Of a DNA stretch of 64,000 nt, positions 31,918-42,795 are shown one piece after another. The notes below the pieces were generated by a model. The model was not told where the DNA came from. It did not search any database and was given only the letters and a program-made list of their open reading frames with translations. The translations under genes were made by a program, and so were the position numbers. Within the stretch, counting starts at the first letter, position 1; each line of letters starts with the position of its first letter. Source of the stretch: Diospyros lotus (taxonomy: Eukaryota > Streptophyta > Magnoliopsida > Ericales > Ebenaceae); contig NW_026267107.1 in assembly GCF_014633365.1 (NCBI RefSeq), positions 124,001 through 188,000 on the forward strand. The letters are read 5' to 3'.

Positions 31918-33256
31918 TATTTCCATTTCCTTAAACAGATGAGGATATTTCTTCCTAATTGTTTCCTCAAGTTTCCACGTTGCCTCATCATCTGAGTGCT
32001 TTTCCTACTGAACCTTCACTAACGGGATCTCTTTATTTCGCAATACTTGAATCCGGCGACCTAAAATTGCTCCACGTGACTCCGGGTAGGTTAAGTCATT
32101 CCTTAGCTCAATTGTCTCCACTCGAACTCCAAGAGTTGGATCTGGCACATGCCTTCGAAGTTGGGAGATGTGGAAGACATTATGAATCCCGGACAAGGTA
32201 GGCGGAAGCTCCAATCGATAGGCCAAAGGTTCAACTCTTTCCACAATCGGATATGGTCCTATATATCTTGGCTTCAGCTTTCCTTTACTACTTCCACGCA
32301 TCACCAAATGCTAGGGTGACACCTTGAGATACACCAGATCCCCTAACTCGAACTCTAGATCCCTTCTTTTTTTATCAGCATAAGATTTTTGTTGGCTTTG
32401 CGTAGCTCGCATCCTCTCTTGGATTATTTGAATCTTATTGGTAGTCTATTGCACAAGCTCGGGCCCCAACATCTATCGTTCCCCTACTTCAATCCAACGA
32501 ATAGGTGATCGACACTTTCTTCCATACAAAGCCTCATAAAAAGCCATCCTGATGGTGCCGTGGTAACTATTGTTGTACGCGAATTCTACTAATGGCAAAT
32601 GCTCCTCCCAATTTCTTCCAAAATCAAGGGCATAGGATCTTAACATATCTTCAAGTGTTTGAATAGTCCTCTCCGATTGCCCATCAGTCTGGGGGTGATA
32701 AGCCATACTCAATTTTAGCTAGGTCCCCATGCATTCCTACAAACTATCCTAAAATCTCAAGATAAACCTCGGGTCCCGATCTGAAACTATACTTACCGGC
32801 GCACCATGGAGTCGTACGATTTCCTTCACGTATTACTCTGCAAATCCTGTACCGGTTGATCCATCCTAGTAGGTAGGAAATGCGCTGACTTTGTCAACCT
32901 GTCACCACCACCCAAATGGCATCATAGCCCCTTCGACTCTTCGGAAATCCTGTCATGAAATCCATCGTGATATGTTCCCATTTTCACTCGGGAACTTCCA
33001 AAGGTCTCATCAATCCTACGGGTTTCTGGTGCTTAATCTTTACCCTTTGGCATATATCACATTGTACCACACTCCTAGCCACGCTGGCCTTCATCCCAGG
33101 CCACCAGTAGATTTCTCGAAGATCTCGATACATCTTCGTGGCTCCCAAGTGCACGGTGTACTTAGCTCTGTGGGCTTCATCCAGAATTTTCTTCCTCAAC
33201 TCCCGAAGGTTTGGCACGTACACTTTACCCCGAAACCTGAGAAAGCCATTTCGCAT
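31918..33256 (-). pseudogene. Integrase and chromodomain of element C
   Basis: On minus: the zinc-binding domain (VYVPNLRELRKKILDEAH, YWWPGMK, CDICQR), the core start ITMDFMTGFP, then decay. A conserved run around 32473-32712 follows (YHPQTDGQSERTIQTLEDML, FAYNNSYH, LYGRKCRSP), then a GPY-like module (PRYIGPYPIVERV, HNVFHISQLRRHVPDP). The end is a chromodomain: VLRNKEIPLVKV, a TAG replacing the usual Trp (near 32005), then HSDDEATWKLEE and YPHLF. A chromodomain of this type marks the Tekay/Del branch of chromoviruses. Stops and frameshifts make it inactive. Confidence 0.87.
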
Positions 33257-33355
33257 CTCAAAATCTGAACTCTTGGGCTAGCCTTGCTCGTCTACCCATA
33301 GACGTATACGCCAGTCACTCCCATTAGCCTCTCGTATCTTGGTCTCCAGATCCAG

Positions 33356-34559
33356 TCAAACTACCAGGCCAGCTACTAGGATAGAAGATCCCTTCGGTAC
33401 TACACTCATCGTCATTAGGCTAAAATCCTTAATCAACAGCCACTCCTGGGCCATCAACCCGGCTATAACAGTAGGCACAGTCTTGCTCAAAGCATCAGCC
33501 ACCACATTGGCATGCCCCAGGTGATAGAAGATGGTGCAGTCGTAGTCCTTCAGGAACTCCATCCATCGTCGCTGCCTCATGTTCAACTCTTTCTGAGAGA
33601 ACACATACCTTAGACTTTTGTGGTCCGTGAATACATCGAACATCTCTCCATATGGGTAGTGCTTCCATAGCTTCAGAGCATATACCACTGCTGCCAGCTC
33701 CAAGTCATGCGTTGGGTAGTTCACTTCGTGTTTTTTCAACTGGTGTGATCCATACGCTATTACCTGACCGTGTTGCATCAATACACAACCCAAACCAACC
33801 TTCGAGGCATTAGTGTATACAACATATCCACCAAGCCCACTAGGCAGTCCCAGAACAGGTGCCCAGGTCAGTCTATCCTTGAGCTCATAAAAGCTTTCCT
33901 CGCACTCGGCAGTCCATTCGAACTTGACCTCCTTCCGTATGAGCTTCGTCATAGGTGCGGTTATTTTTGAAAACCCTTCCATGAATCTTTGATAGTAGCC
34001 TGCCAATCCCAAAAAGCTTGGCACTTCGGTCATGCATGTTGGCTATTTCCATCCTAAAATGGCCTTAATCTAGGCTGGATCCACTAAGATTCCTTCGGCT
34101 GAGATCACATGCCCAAGAAACGCCACTTGGGATAACCAGAACTCGCACTTCAAGAACTTGCCATATAATTGGAGTTTCCTGAGGGTTCCTAGCACTATTC
34201 TCAAGTGCTCCTCGTGGTCACTCTCATTTGAAGAATACACCAATATCTCATCTATGAAGACGATCACAAACCGATCCAGGTAGGGCTTCAACACCCTATT
34301 CATAAGATCCATAAACGCTGCTGGAGCATTTAGTTAATCCAAATGGCATTACAAAATACTCAAAATGGCCATACCTCGACCGAAATGCCATCTTCGGAAC
34401 ATCATCTGGTTTAATTCTCAGCTGATAATATCCAGATCTCAAATCAATCTTCGAGAACACTTTTGCTCCCTGTAGTTGATCAAATAACTCGTCTATCCTT
34501 AGGAGCGGATACTTGCTCTTTACCGTGGCCTTATTTAGCTGACGGTAGTTAATGCACAT
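33356..34559 (-). pseudogene. RT and RNase H of element C, with damaged catalytic residues
   Basis: RT starts abruptly at [18 protein letters not shown] (34559) because the upstream part is deleted. It continues with [13 protein letters not shown], then shifts frame near 34300 into [16 protein letters not shown]. The catalytic motif reads FIDE instead of F/Y-x-D-D. RNase H follows at 33356-34033 ([50 protein letters not shown]); its first catalytic position reads YTNASK, Asp replaced by Asn. Both enzymes would be inactive even without the frameshift. Confidence 0.87.
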
Positions 34560-34565
34560 CCTTAG

Positions 34566-36138
34566 ACTCTCGGGAGGTCCCTAACCATATCACTTTAGAC
34601 TGACCTCATAGAACTCATGCAAGCACCACATCCATTGTTCCTTAGACTCACGGTCTTCCCCACGAGAGCTTTCTCGATGGCGCACGCATAGCGCCTCTCG
34701 GGGGATATCCGACTTTTGCCCTCGGCCAACAACAAATAGGTACGATAGTATGGCCCCACAAATTGTATAAATGCAATAGTTAAAAAGCCAACAACATATA
34801 TTTCCCAGAAAAATACAGCTCGTATATGCAACATGATTTCACGAAGAGAATAACAAGAGTCTACATATAAGAACTTCATGAAACACATCTGATGCAATAG
34901 AAATCTCTCATAAGAGAATAAAAGAATAGGATTTGGAGTATAGGAGTCTCACCTTGTTGGTTTATCTCTTGGACGGTACAATTTCACTGCAAACGGCCTA
35001 GGTTTCTGTAGAAAACAATCGTTTTGGTAAACCTAACCTCAAATATTTTTATATAGGGTTGAGGGGCATTAAAGCAGGGGCATGACTGGAAAATTTCATG
35101 GAAAAAGGACATCTCACTCGCCCTCATGCGCCTTGAGAAGGTTGGCCATGCGCCTTAACGCGCAGCCACTTCCGACACGTGTAACTCACGCACTGCACAG
35201 CAGATTTCAGACAACTTCGTCCCGTTTTCGTATTTTGGCCATAACTTCCTCATTTTAACTCCAATTCGACCCCCATTTGAACCTACGCGACCCTCTCTTC
35301 CCCCTCTAAAGGATTATTAAAAAAAAATGGACTTACCTCCCTTTTTTCTGACTGATTTTAACAAATTCTAGCGAAAACTCGCAACTCCAACAAGGCTCGT
35401 TGTCCACCGCTTCTCCGCCGCTTTCTTCCCGCCTTCTTGGAGAACTTCCTCCTCTCTCTCTCTAGAGCAAGCTCCTCCACTTAGAATGCCTCAACTCTCA
35501 AATTTTCCTTGAATGATTTGAGAACAACTCATGGTGCCTATTTATAGATTACTTGAACCAATCTTATTATGCCATTTGTCACAATCTAAGCCATGGACTC
35601 CAAAGACTCAAACCTATAATTGAATGGCTTTTCAAATCCAAAGCTAGAATAAATTTAACTTTTGAAATCCAAGCTAAAACCTCAAACTTCTTCCAAATGA
35701 TATTTTGACCCTTATTTCAAGTTCTCAACTTTAATATTTTACCACATGAGCTTATAATTTCATCCTTATTTCATTTGGATAATTCTCTAATTACAATTAC
35801 ACCCTCAAACATCCAATTTATCGAGATACCTAAAATCTCAAAATTAATAACTCAAAATTACTTGATATATACGATTTTCGGGAAGCCTTTACCATCATTC
35901 GATCTTTTTAGGCCACAACTTAGCTTAACCTAAAAATTATCTTTTATTTTATTTCTTTCAGTGTCATAAATCTCGCCTCGAGACGATCATCAAATATATA
36001 CCTTTGTCCTTAGGTATCTAATTTCTAGGGCACTCCCTACAGTTGATTCGGTTACTTGCTGCGATTTCAAGCATATTTTTCGGTATTTTAATCTCACTTA
36101 AAATATGTGGCAAATTCACGAAAATATGGGGTATTACA
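34566..36138 (-). mobile_element. Truncated 5' LTR of element C
   Basis: This matches 30245-31812 of the other LTR. Its missing 600 bases and everything up to the RT CINYRQ block were removed in one deletion whose junction lies at about 34566, where both partners share CTCTCGGGAGG-like sequence or a few bases of it. TATA box (minus) at 35537-35547. Confidence 0.88.
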
Positions 36139-36532
36139 ACTATACTTCTTATTATTAGGCATTTCAAGAGTGGCATTGTGTAGCTCGCTTATAGAGAATG
36201 TTCTCGATGATTGTGAAATAAGCCGCTAGGATTTTTAGTTACCTAGCTTCTGATGGTGTAGAGGAAGTTTCCCTATTTGAAGATGCTTGAGAATAAACAT
36301 TCTTTAATTTTCCACCAATTTGATGAAATTGGTAGTAGCCTCAACCTCATATTCCTCAATGCTTGGTTTTGTAAGACCTCCATGTGTATCAATTGCCTAG
36401 GAACGTCCCTTCCCAAGGCTAGCTTTGATAAGGCATCAGCGTGCTGATTGAGGGTGCAGTTAATTTGCATAAGCTAGAAGTTGATGAAGGAATGAGCTAG
36501 CCCACATACCTTTTGAAGGTATTTTATCAGAA
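36139..36532 (-). pseudogene. RNase H relic of element D
   Basis: On minus: IKYLQKVCGLAHSFINF, then QINCTLNQHADALSKLAL, and a tail with MEVLQNQ. This is the Tat-lineage RNase H end, where N-x-x-A-D-A-L-S-K-L-A is characteristic. It precedes the integrase relic at 28625-29630 in the same orientation, separated only by element C. At its upstream edge (about 36532) it is fused in frame to a Copia gag. Confidence 0.78.
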
Positions 36533-37060
36533 CTTTTTCTATAATATCTTCATTTGGAATGGGTTTTCCAAGATTGTTGAGAGTTAATACTAATGATATT
36601 AAGTCTAGTGTATATATCTTTGATAGTCTCACTAGGTTGCATCATTAATTCATAATCATGTTAAAGCATTCTAATTTTAGAACATTTTTCCTTTGAGGTT
36701 CTTCCATGTGTTACCTCAAGTTTGTCCCAGATCTCATTTGTTGATTTGTAGGATGATATTTGATTGTACTCCTTTGCATTTAAAGCACACTGCAGCATGG
36801 TTATGGCAACTGCATTTAACTTAATGAATCTTATATCCTTCTCATCCCATTTTTCCTTTAGTTTTGGCACCTTCACATTGTCCTCCTTAATGGTAGGCAT
36901 GGTGAAGCGAATCACAATGTTTCTCCAGGCTTTAACATCTTTTGACATAATGAAGTTTTTCATTTTGTTCTTCCAATAGGCATAGTAGTTGTAAAAGAAT
37001 GGTGATTTGTTGTAAGATTGGCTTTCTTGGATGGTTCCATTTTGTACTTGAGCCATCAAA
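36533..37060 (-). pseudogene. Ty1/Copia gag (UBN2-type) fragment
   Basis: On minus, from ATG near 37056: PFFYNYYAYWKNKMKNFI, KVPKLKEKWDEKDIRFI, LQCALNAKEYNQI, STNEIWDKLEVTHGRTSKEK and, after a stop and frameshift, PSETIKDIYTRL and GKPIPNEDIIEKVL. This is the Copia gag N-terminal domain (UBN2). It is cut at about 36533, where the reading runs without break into the Gypsy RNase H of element D. Confidence 0.88.
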
Positions 37061-37097
37061 ATCTTTGTTCTTGGGATATTAAACCTTCGATATGAGA

Positions 37098-37113
37098 TAC
37101 CTACTCTAATACC
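37098..37113 (-). other. Copia primer binding site
   Basis: The minus strand reads TGGTATTAGAGTAGG, close to the standard Copia TGGTATCAGAGC complementary to initiator tRNA-Met. It lies between the LTR end at 37117 and the gag start, which confirms orientation. Confidence 0.85.
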
Positions 37114-37116
37114 ACT

Positions 37117-37891
37117 TGTTGAAAAGAAATTAGCCAAATGAAGTTTAAAAATGAGTGTGAATTAAGATTCAAAAAAAAAATTGCCAATTGAAATATATCA
37201 AGAATTAACAAGAATAATTAGAAAATTGAAATCATAGATGAACTGAAATTTATAGTGGTTTGAAAACTTACCTACATCCACTACCTATTGACTCCTTGCT
37301 AAAGATTTTTCAAATCCATTATCTAAGTGTTTTTTGAATAGGCAAGCACTATCCTCTTTACAATTGATTTTCTAATGATCTTATGTTTTTTACATAGGCT
37401 CAAGCACCAACCTTCTTGGTGTTTTTTCACAAATTCAAGCACTTGACCTTAAAAATGTTTTTCTAGGGTTGAAGCAATAACCCCTCACATATCACTGTCT
37501 CAATGATCTTTACAATGCAAAGAAAAAGATTTGTGAGATACACTTATAGTACAAGAAAGCCTCACTAAAGGTAACATTCAAGGTGCATTACAATGGCTAT
37601 ACAAAGGAGGACTCTCAGATATGCAACAAATTCTATTTTCTATGTAGTAAAGGTTGCAAAAAAAAATTGTTAAAGGAAGAAGAACATGAGACTTTTTTTC
37701 TTTCAAGTGATTTCTATGTACTTCTTCTCTCTTTTCACATCCTTATGTAGCCAAGATTATCAACAGTCAACTACACTAGTGGCTAGTACAGTGAAACAGC
37801 AATTGACTGGACCATACTTGTTGCTGACAAACTTACCATGATCTTTATGTTGAGAAAACCAAGTTCATGAGCTAAAAATTAGTCTGCAACA
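37117..37891 (-). mobile_element. 5' LTR of a Copia element
   Basis: A 775-bp LTR between TGTTGAAAAG (37117) and CTGCAACA (37891), inverted ends TGTTG/CAACA. It abuts the Copia primer site and gag on the left, so it is the 5' LTR of a minus-strand element whose remainder is missing. The right flank starts ATTAG. It contains GGATTTTTC-type and CTCAAGCAC-like direct repeats but no palindrome array. Confidence 0.75.
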
Positions 37892-38132
37892 ATTAGAGAG
37901 ATCGATTAAACAATAATTTGGTATGATATTAGAATGAAATAATTGCATTCCAATGCTATACTTTTAAATTTTTTGACCTTCAATTTTTGGTAGTTCAATA
38001 TTGTGAAAAATTATATTTTAGTTTTTGATGAAATCCTCAAATACTCGAGTATCATTTTCTCCAATGCTCAAGTATTTTTTTTCTGCAAATAAGGCCCTCT
38101 CTATTTCTCAAGGAAATACTCGAGTATTATCT
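37892..38132 (+). mobile_element. LTR promoter remnant with ATACTCGAGTAT repeats, left part
   Basis: AT-rich non-coding sequence with exact ATACTCGAGTAT palindromes at 38041-38052 and 38117-38128 and a variant TGCTCAAGTAT at 38074. The series continues on the far side of the solo LTR (40868 onwards), so this was one array split by that insertion. The parent element is not identified. Confidence 0.55.
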
Positions 38133-40867
38133 TATAACACCCCGCTCTCCCAGAAAGGCGTTACGTAACGTAAGATTCCGGGAATATAATTTTTTTTTTT
38201 TTTCAAACAAATAACTGATATCCAACACAAACACCATTCCCCGAAGATCCCATTACACCTTCTCAGTATATCAACTATGAACCATCAATAAACTAAGATA
38301 GGTTCACCAACTCAAATGCGGAAGCTAGATCAAAACCTTAACAGGTCAAAACCAAAACAACTTTATTTATATATGAAGTTGCACCAACATTTACATGACA
38401 TTTTCAAAATAAACAACATAACTAAAAAGACATAATATAAAACATCCTCTATCGCCGTCATCCCTCGGCAATTTCCTTTCCCCTTCGCACCACTGCCTTC
38501 ACCTGGAACATTTGAATATTCCAGGGACATAATCCAAATTAGATGCTGAATCATCTAAGTGAGAGTTCAAAATTACATTTTTCATGAATGAATGCAAGAC
38601 ATGAAATAAACCAATACACCCGGTAAGCCCTAGCCCAAGAGAATCTCCAGTGCTTAACCCTACCACGGGAAAAGAGCAATCTCTCTAAAAGCTATGCCAC
38701 CATACCGACTCAACGACACGAAGCGATTCTAGTTTAAATGGGGCTGCCAACTCATCTCACCAGATTACGTTCCCACCTTAAGCATCCAAGAACCACCATG
38801 CAATCACAACTCCAAAATTTCACATGGACCACCTAGTCATCCTAGTGCAACTTCCCTGACCAAACGGCCTGGCACAAAAATCAAGGCGGTTATCCTGACA
38901 TGCTCACCAACATCAGATACCCCTATTATTCCGTCACGCCCTTGGAGAATTACGGCTACACTATCCAGACAACATCCTAGGCTAACATCCCACATGAATA
39001 ACACAGTATGGACCACCTAGTCGTCCTAGTGCAACTTCCCTGACCAAACTATCTGGCACGAAAACCAATGCGGCTATCCAGACATGCACACCAGCATCAG
39101 ATACCCCTATTATTCTGTCACACCCTTGGAGAATTATGGTTACACTATCCAGACAACATCCGAGGCTGACATCCATACGTACGCACAAAAATGCAAGACA
39201 ATGCCACATTTCACAATTCAATGCATCATATAAACAACAGTTTTATAAAATGCAATGCCAATTTCAAAACATTTAGGGACGAACCACCCTCATAAAACGA
39301 ACCGTCACCGGTTACCGTTTCAATGCACAAAAACCATTTTGCGTGAAATCCACAACACATTTAGGTAACACAAATATCAAGTTTTAGGGTAAACTACTCA
39401 CAACTTAAAACCAAGTTTTCAGGTAGAACACTCACCTCGACGTATTCGGATCGCATTGATCCTCGTGCAATGCCTCGTTTTGTGTGCCAAAACACAAATA
39501 CTCGAACTTACAGTTCAACCTCGAACCACAACACTTCCTAAACACCACATTTAATTAAGGAAGCATTAAAATTCATTTTCCTCAATTTTCTCCCAATTTT
39601 CACCTTGATAATTCCAAAATAATTATTTTCTCAAACATTTTCTCAAATATTTCAACATGATAAATCCTAAAATAAATATATAAAAATTCTGGAATTAAAT
39701 TTACCAAAATGCCCTTGCTCACACACCCTCACGCGCTTGGCGCGTGTGTGAGGGTGAAGGCTGGCGCGTGGCTGCACGCGCCACCATCTTCTTCCTCGAA
39801 CCAGTCGCCGGCGGTTGCTCCGATGACCCTAAAATCGGTACCCCCTTGAAGCCCTCTTGAAGTCGATCACAACCCCATCGGTTTCAAGCCGAAAGGCCAC
39901 TGAAAAAGGCCTCGAAAGTCAAGTTGTAGGTCCGACGATGGCGGTCCGCCTCTAACCCTCGGCCAAGCTCAAACAGCCCTCAAACAAACACCAAAATGCC
40001 TAAAAATGAACCCAAAATAATCCTTGATTCCTTGTGACCAAAAGCCCTCTATCAAAGCTCCAAAAATCATTTAAAAACGCTGTTGATTTGTGCTTCAAAA
40101 ACTCGAAACCCTTAGCCCTATTTATACTAAAAATTTGATCACCTCACGGCTAATCAAAGGCTAAGCTTGGCCCCCAAGCCTTCTTACTGCCGTATAGCAC
40201 CTCCCCCAAGCCACTCTCGGCCGTCCCATTGCCTAAAACGACAGCCACATGCGGTGGCAGTGCGGCGGCCATTTTCCTTCATTGCGTTTACACCACCAGA
40301 TTTTCATAAATTGCATTTTGACCCCTTGATTTCATCTAATCTCATTTTGGCCCCTTTCATGCTACCCCTGATCTTTCCAACACCATCACTAAGGCCCACA
40401 AGTCTTATACTTTTCACTTGACCCCTAAAACTTTCGAAAAATTATCGTTTTGACCTCGCTCGGGCAAAATTAGAAAATTGCACTTAGGCTCAACTGATCG
40501 TGTTGACATTGAATCCATTTGATTCAACCCAAAATCACTTAAGGGTTGTTCTATACAATAAATATTAGTCCTTGACATGCTCCGTTGACTTTTCAGACAT
40601 CTCTTACGTCGATTTGATTTTCTCAGTCCAGTCAACAGCTGTACCGAAAACTATTCCCGATCCAATTTCTTTCATCACTAAAAATCATAACTTAAATCAT
40701 TCATCGATACTATACCGTTTTCCTTAGCTATCTAGGATCTGGGCCTCCGTCTAATTCGATCATCCAAAGCTGCGTGAGTGTACCCTAAAGTCTTATTTTT
40801 CCGCAAATTCCATTTATGCCATTCATCAAATATTATTTATAACCTTCAACCATTCCTGGGTATTACA
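38133..40867 (-). mobile_element. Solo LTR, chromovirus-type (TSD TATCT)
   Basis: A 2735-bp unit from TATAACACCCC (TG end mutated to TA) to GGGTATTACA, flanked by perfect TATCT duplications at 38128-38132 and 40868-40872. There is no internal coding sequence. On minus, a TATA box GTATAAATAGGG lies at 40116-40127. It shares the ATTTGAATATTCCAGGGAC block (38511-38529) with element C's LTRs. Near 39724-39756, inverted CACCCTCAC/GTGAGGGTG arms frame a GCGC-rich loop. Apparent ORFs inside are chance. Confidence 0.93.
38824..39175. repeat. 184-bp tandem duplication in the solo LTR
   Basis: Units 38824-39007 and 39008-39175 both begin ATGGACCACCTAGTC and contain GTGCAACTTCCCTGACCAAA, ATCAGATACCCCTATTATT and CTATCCAGACAACATCC. 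They differ by scattered substitutions. Confidence 0.85.
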
Positions 40868-40872
40868 TATCT

Positions 40873-41340
40873 CCTATAGTACTCGAATATTTTAGACTAC
40901 AACTAAAACACTTTTTATTTCTCAAGAAAATACTTGAGTATGATTTCTTACAGAAGTAGAATGTTTTGGATTACAACTAAAACATTCTATTTCTCAGGGA
41001 AATACTCAAGTATTTCTTTCTAATATTACAGTACATATCTTTCCCCATAAATCTAAAACTTGGTTTTCTTCGCTTCATACTCAATTATCTTTCTTTTAAA
41101 CCTTAAAGCACATAGAAAAACTCTTATAATTTTAATTCTAAGAGGACATGGTCACGTATAATTTTAACTCTTATAAAAACATTCTATCAAGAATAAGATT
41201 TATCTCCTCACTTATCTAGGATAAGTAAAGACGTCAATTCTCTATACCACCAATTACTTATAAATAGATACCTCCTCTCACAAGTTTAGACAGAGTTAAA
41301 ATACAAATATCTCTCCATATACCATCCAAGAGTCGGACTC
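40873..41340 (+). mobile_element. LTR promoter remnant with ATACTCGAGTAT repeats, right part
   Basis: This continues the array begun at 38041: variants TACTCGAATATT (40880), ATACTTGAGTAT (40928) and ATACTCAAGTAT (41001), each changed at the central CpG. A canonical TATA box TATAAATAG at 41259-41267 follows about 250 bases after the last copy, then a C/T-rich leader. This is the layout of an LTR U3-R region. The 3' end of the LTR could not be located. Confidence 0.55.
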
Positions 41341-42540
41341 TATAAGGTTTAATTACACTTTAGGTGCTAATTACACCATACATTGGGAGTATTAAAAATT
41401 TGTTGTTTAATATTAATTATTTACAATTTTTTAAATTATATCCTATGTTGTATGCTCACCTGCGTTCAAGGCTTGATCTAGACTCAATGCAAGTCCCCTC
41501 TTTCTCGAGTCTCCGTATGTATTTTAAACTAAAAAAAAAAAGAAATAAAGAAATTATAAAGAATGATATATTGTCCATCATTATAGTTCAATATGGGCAT
41601 TAGTTTTAACAATAGTGATTGTTAAAACTAATACAAAAGCATATGTTGTCATTTTACCTTGTTGGATGACCAATTCCCACCACAAAGGTAAACTATGACT
41701 GTTCAGTTATGAGACATTCAAAGGTTTGAAAATATTAATCACAGAATATTTCATTTATTAAATTACCAAAAAAAAATACCTTGCTTTTACTATTTTTTAA
41801 TTATATATTAAACTTTTTTCAGTATTAGGACCAAACTTTTAATTCATTTCAAATTTGTATGACTATTTGTGTTATATGAATTATTAACGGTTATTCTTAC
41901 TTAAATAATGCGAGTTTGAAAAACTGTAACAATCTTAAATGTTATATGTTTGTAGAATGTAATAAATTTTTTGTCAAAGCATCAACCAAATGTCAATTCA
42001 TTCATCATAGAAGATAGGGTGTAAGGAAGTTGAGTGGCATTTCACTCCACTCAATTGATCAATTCATATTTTTTAAAGTCATGTCATTTAATTATGAATG
42101 ATAGCTTATCAATTAACAATTTATTTTAATAATATATTAACGATGGTATATATTTGATATGAATATTTGAAAGTTAGATTTTAGTGTTAAAAAAATTTAA
42201 AAAGTTTTTGTACATAATTGAGAACAAATATTAACCACAAAAAATTAATCTTGGAATAACAAAAAAATTAATTTTTTATTTATCTATATATTTGAAGGTA
42301 TTTTCTATCATGTACAAAGGTTGCAGATAAGTTACATTTGTTTTGTTACACTAATACATCTTAACTAATTAAGTCTAGACACATTATTCGCCTATATTAA
42401 ATACTCCTCAATTAAATATACTTAATTATGAATTTATTAATTGATTAAAGTGTATTAATTAATATGCATTAAACACATTTTATCTAATACCTACGGCACA
42501 TAAGCAAATGCTATTTAAACATTTGAATTTAACACTTTGA
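41341..42540. other. AT-rich intergenic sequence
   Basis: No gene recognised. It contains a perfect inverted repeat at 41599-41632 (15-bp arms, 4-base loop AGTG; arm ATTAGTTTTAACAAT), which could be a foldback or MITE core. Confidence 0.6.
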
Positions 42541-42795
42541 CGGATGCCTTTCGTAACAGAAAAACCCATATTGGGTGTATCTATAATCTCTATCAATAAT
42601 CCTCCTAAGGAGGATTAAAATTTTTGTATACAAGGTAATGTTTTCTTTGTATCCTTAGGTTTTAGTCCAATATGAGTCTATAGCTATGGGTCTTTTGTAA
42701 TTGTTTGGATCCATGTACCCTGGGTATCCCCAGTGTTCTTGTTCATTCATTTGATTATTTATACATATTTATCCTTTGATAAAAAAAAAAAAAAC
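42541..42795 (+). mobile_element. Possible LINE-like 3' tail with poly(A)
   Basis: Sequence with GTAATTGTTTGGATCCATGT and GTTCTTGTTCATTCATTTG, running into ATTTATCCTTTGAT followed by A14 at 42781-42794. It resembles the 3' end of a non-LTR retroelement or a polyadenylated retrocopy. A perfect 9-bp inverted repeat (TAATCCTCC, TAA, GGAGGATTA) lies at 42598-42618. No coding part seen. Confidence 0.35.

Larger units (their letters stand above)
29631..36138 (-). mobile_element. Tekay/Del-type chromovirus (element C), internally deleted
   Basis: A minus-strand Ty3/Gypsy element bounded by TGTAACACAC at 29631 and GTATTACA at 36138. The flanking pentamers ACTAC (29626-29630) and ACTAT (36139-36143) are probably a target duplication with one substitution. 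The order on minus is truncated 5' LTR (36138-34566), partial RT (34559 on), RNase H, integrase with chromodomain, polypurine tract, 3' LTR (31812-29631). Gag, protease, primer site and RT N-terminus are gone. It lies inside element D. Confidence 0.88.

Noticed and set aside
40167..40421. 84-codon Pro-rich ORF
   Set aside because: Inside the solo LTR at 38133-40867, antisense to its promoter, no domain.
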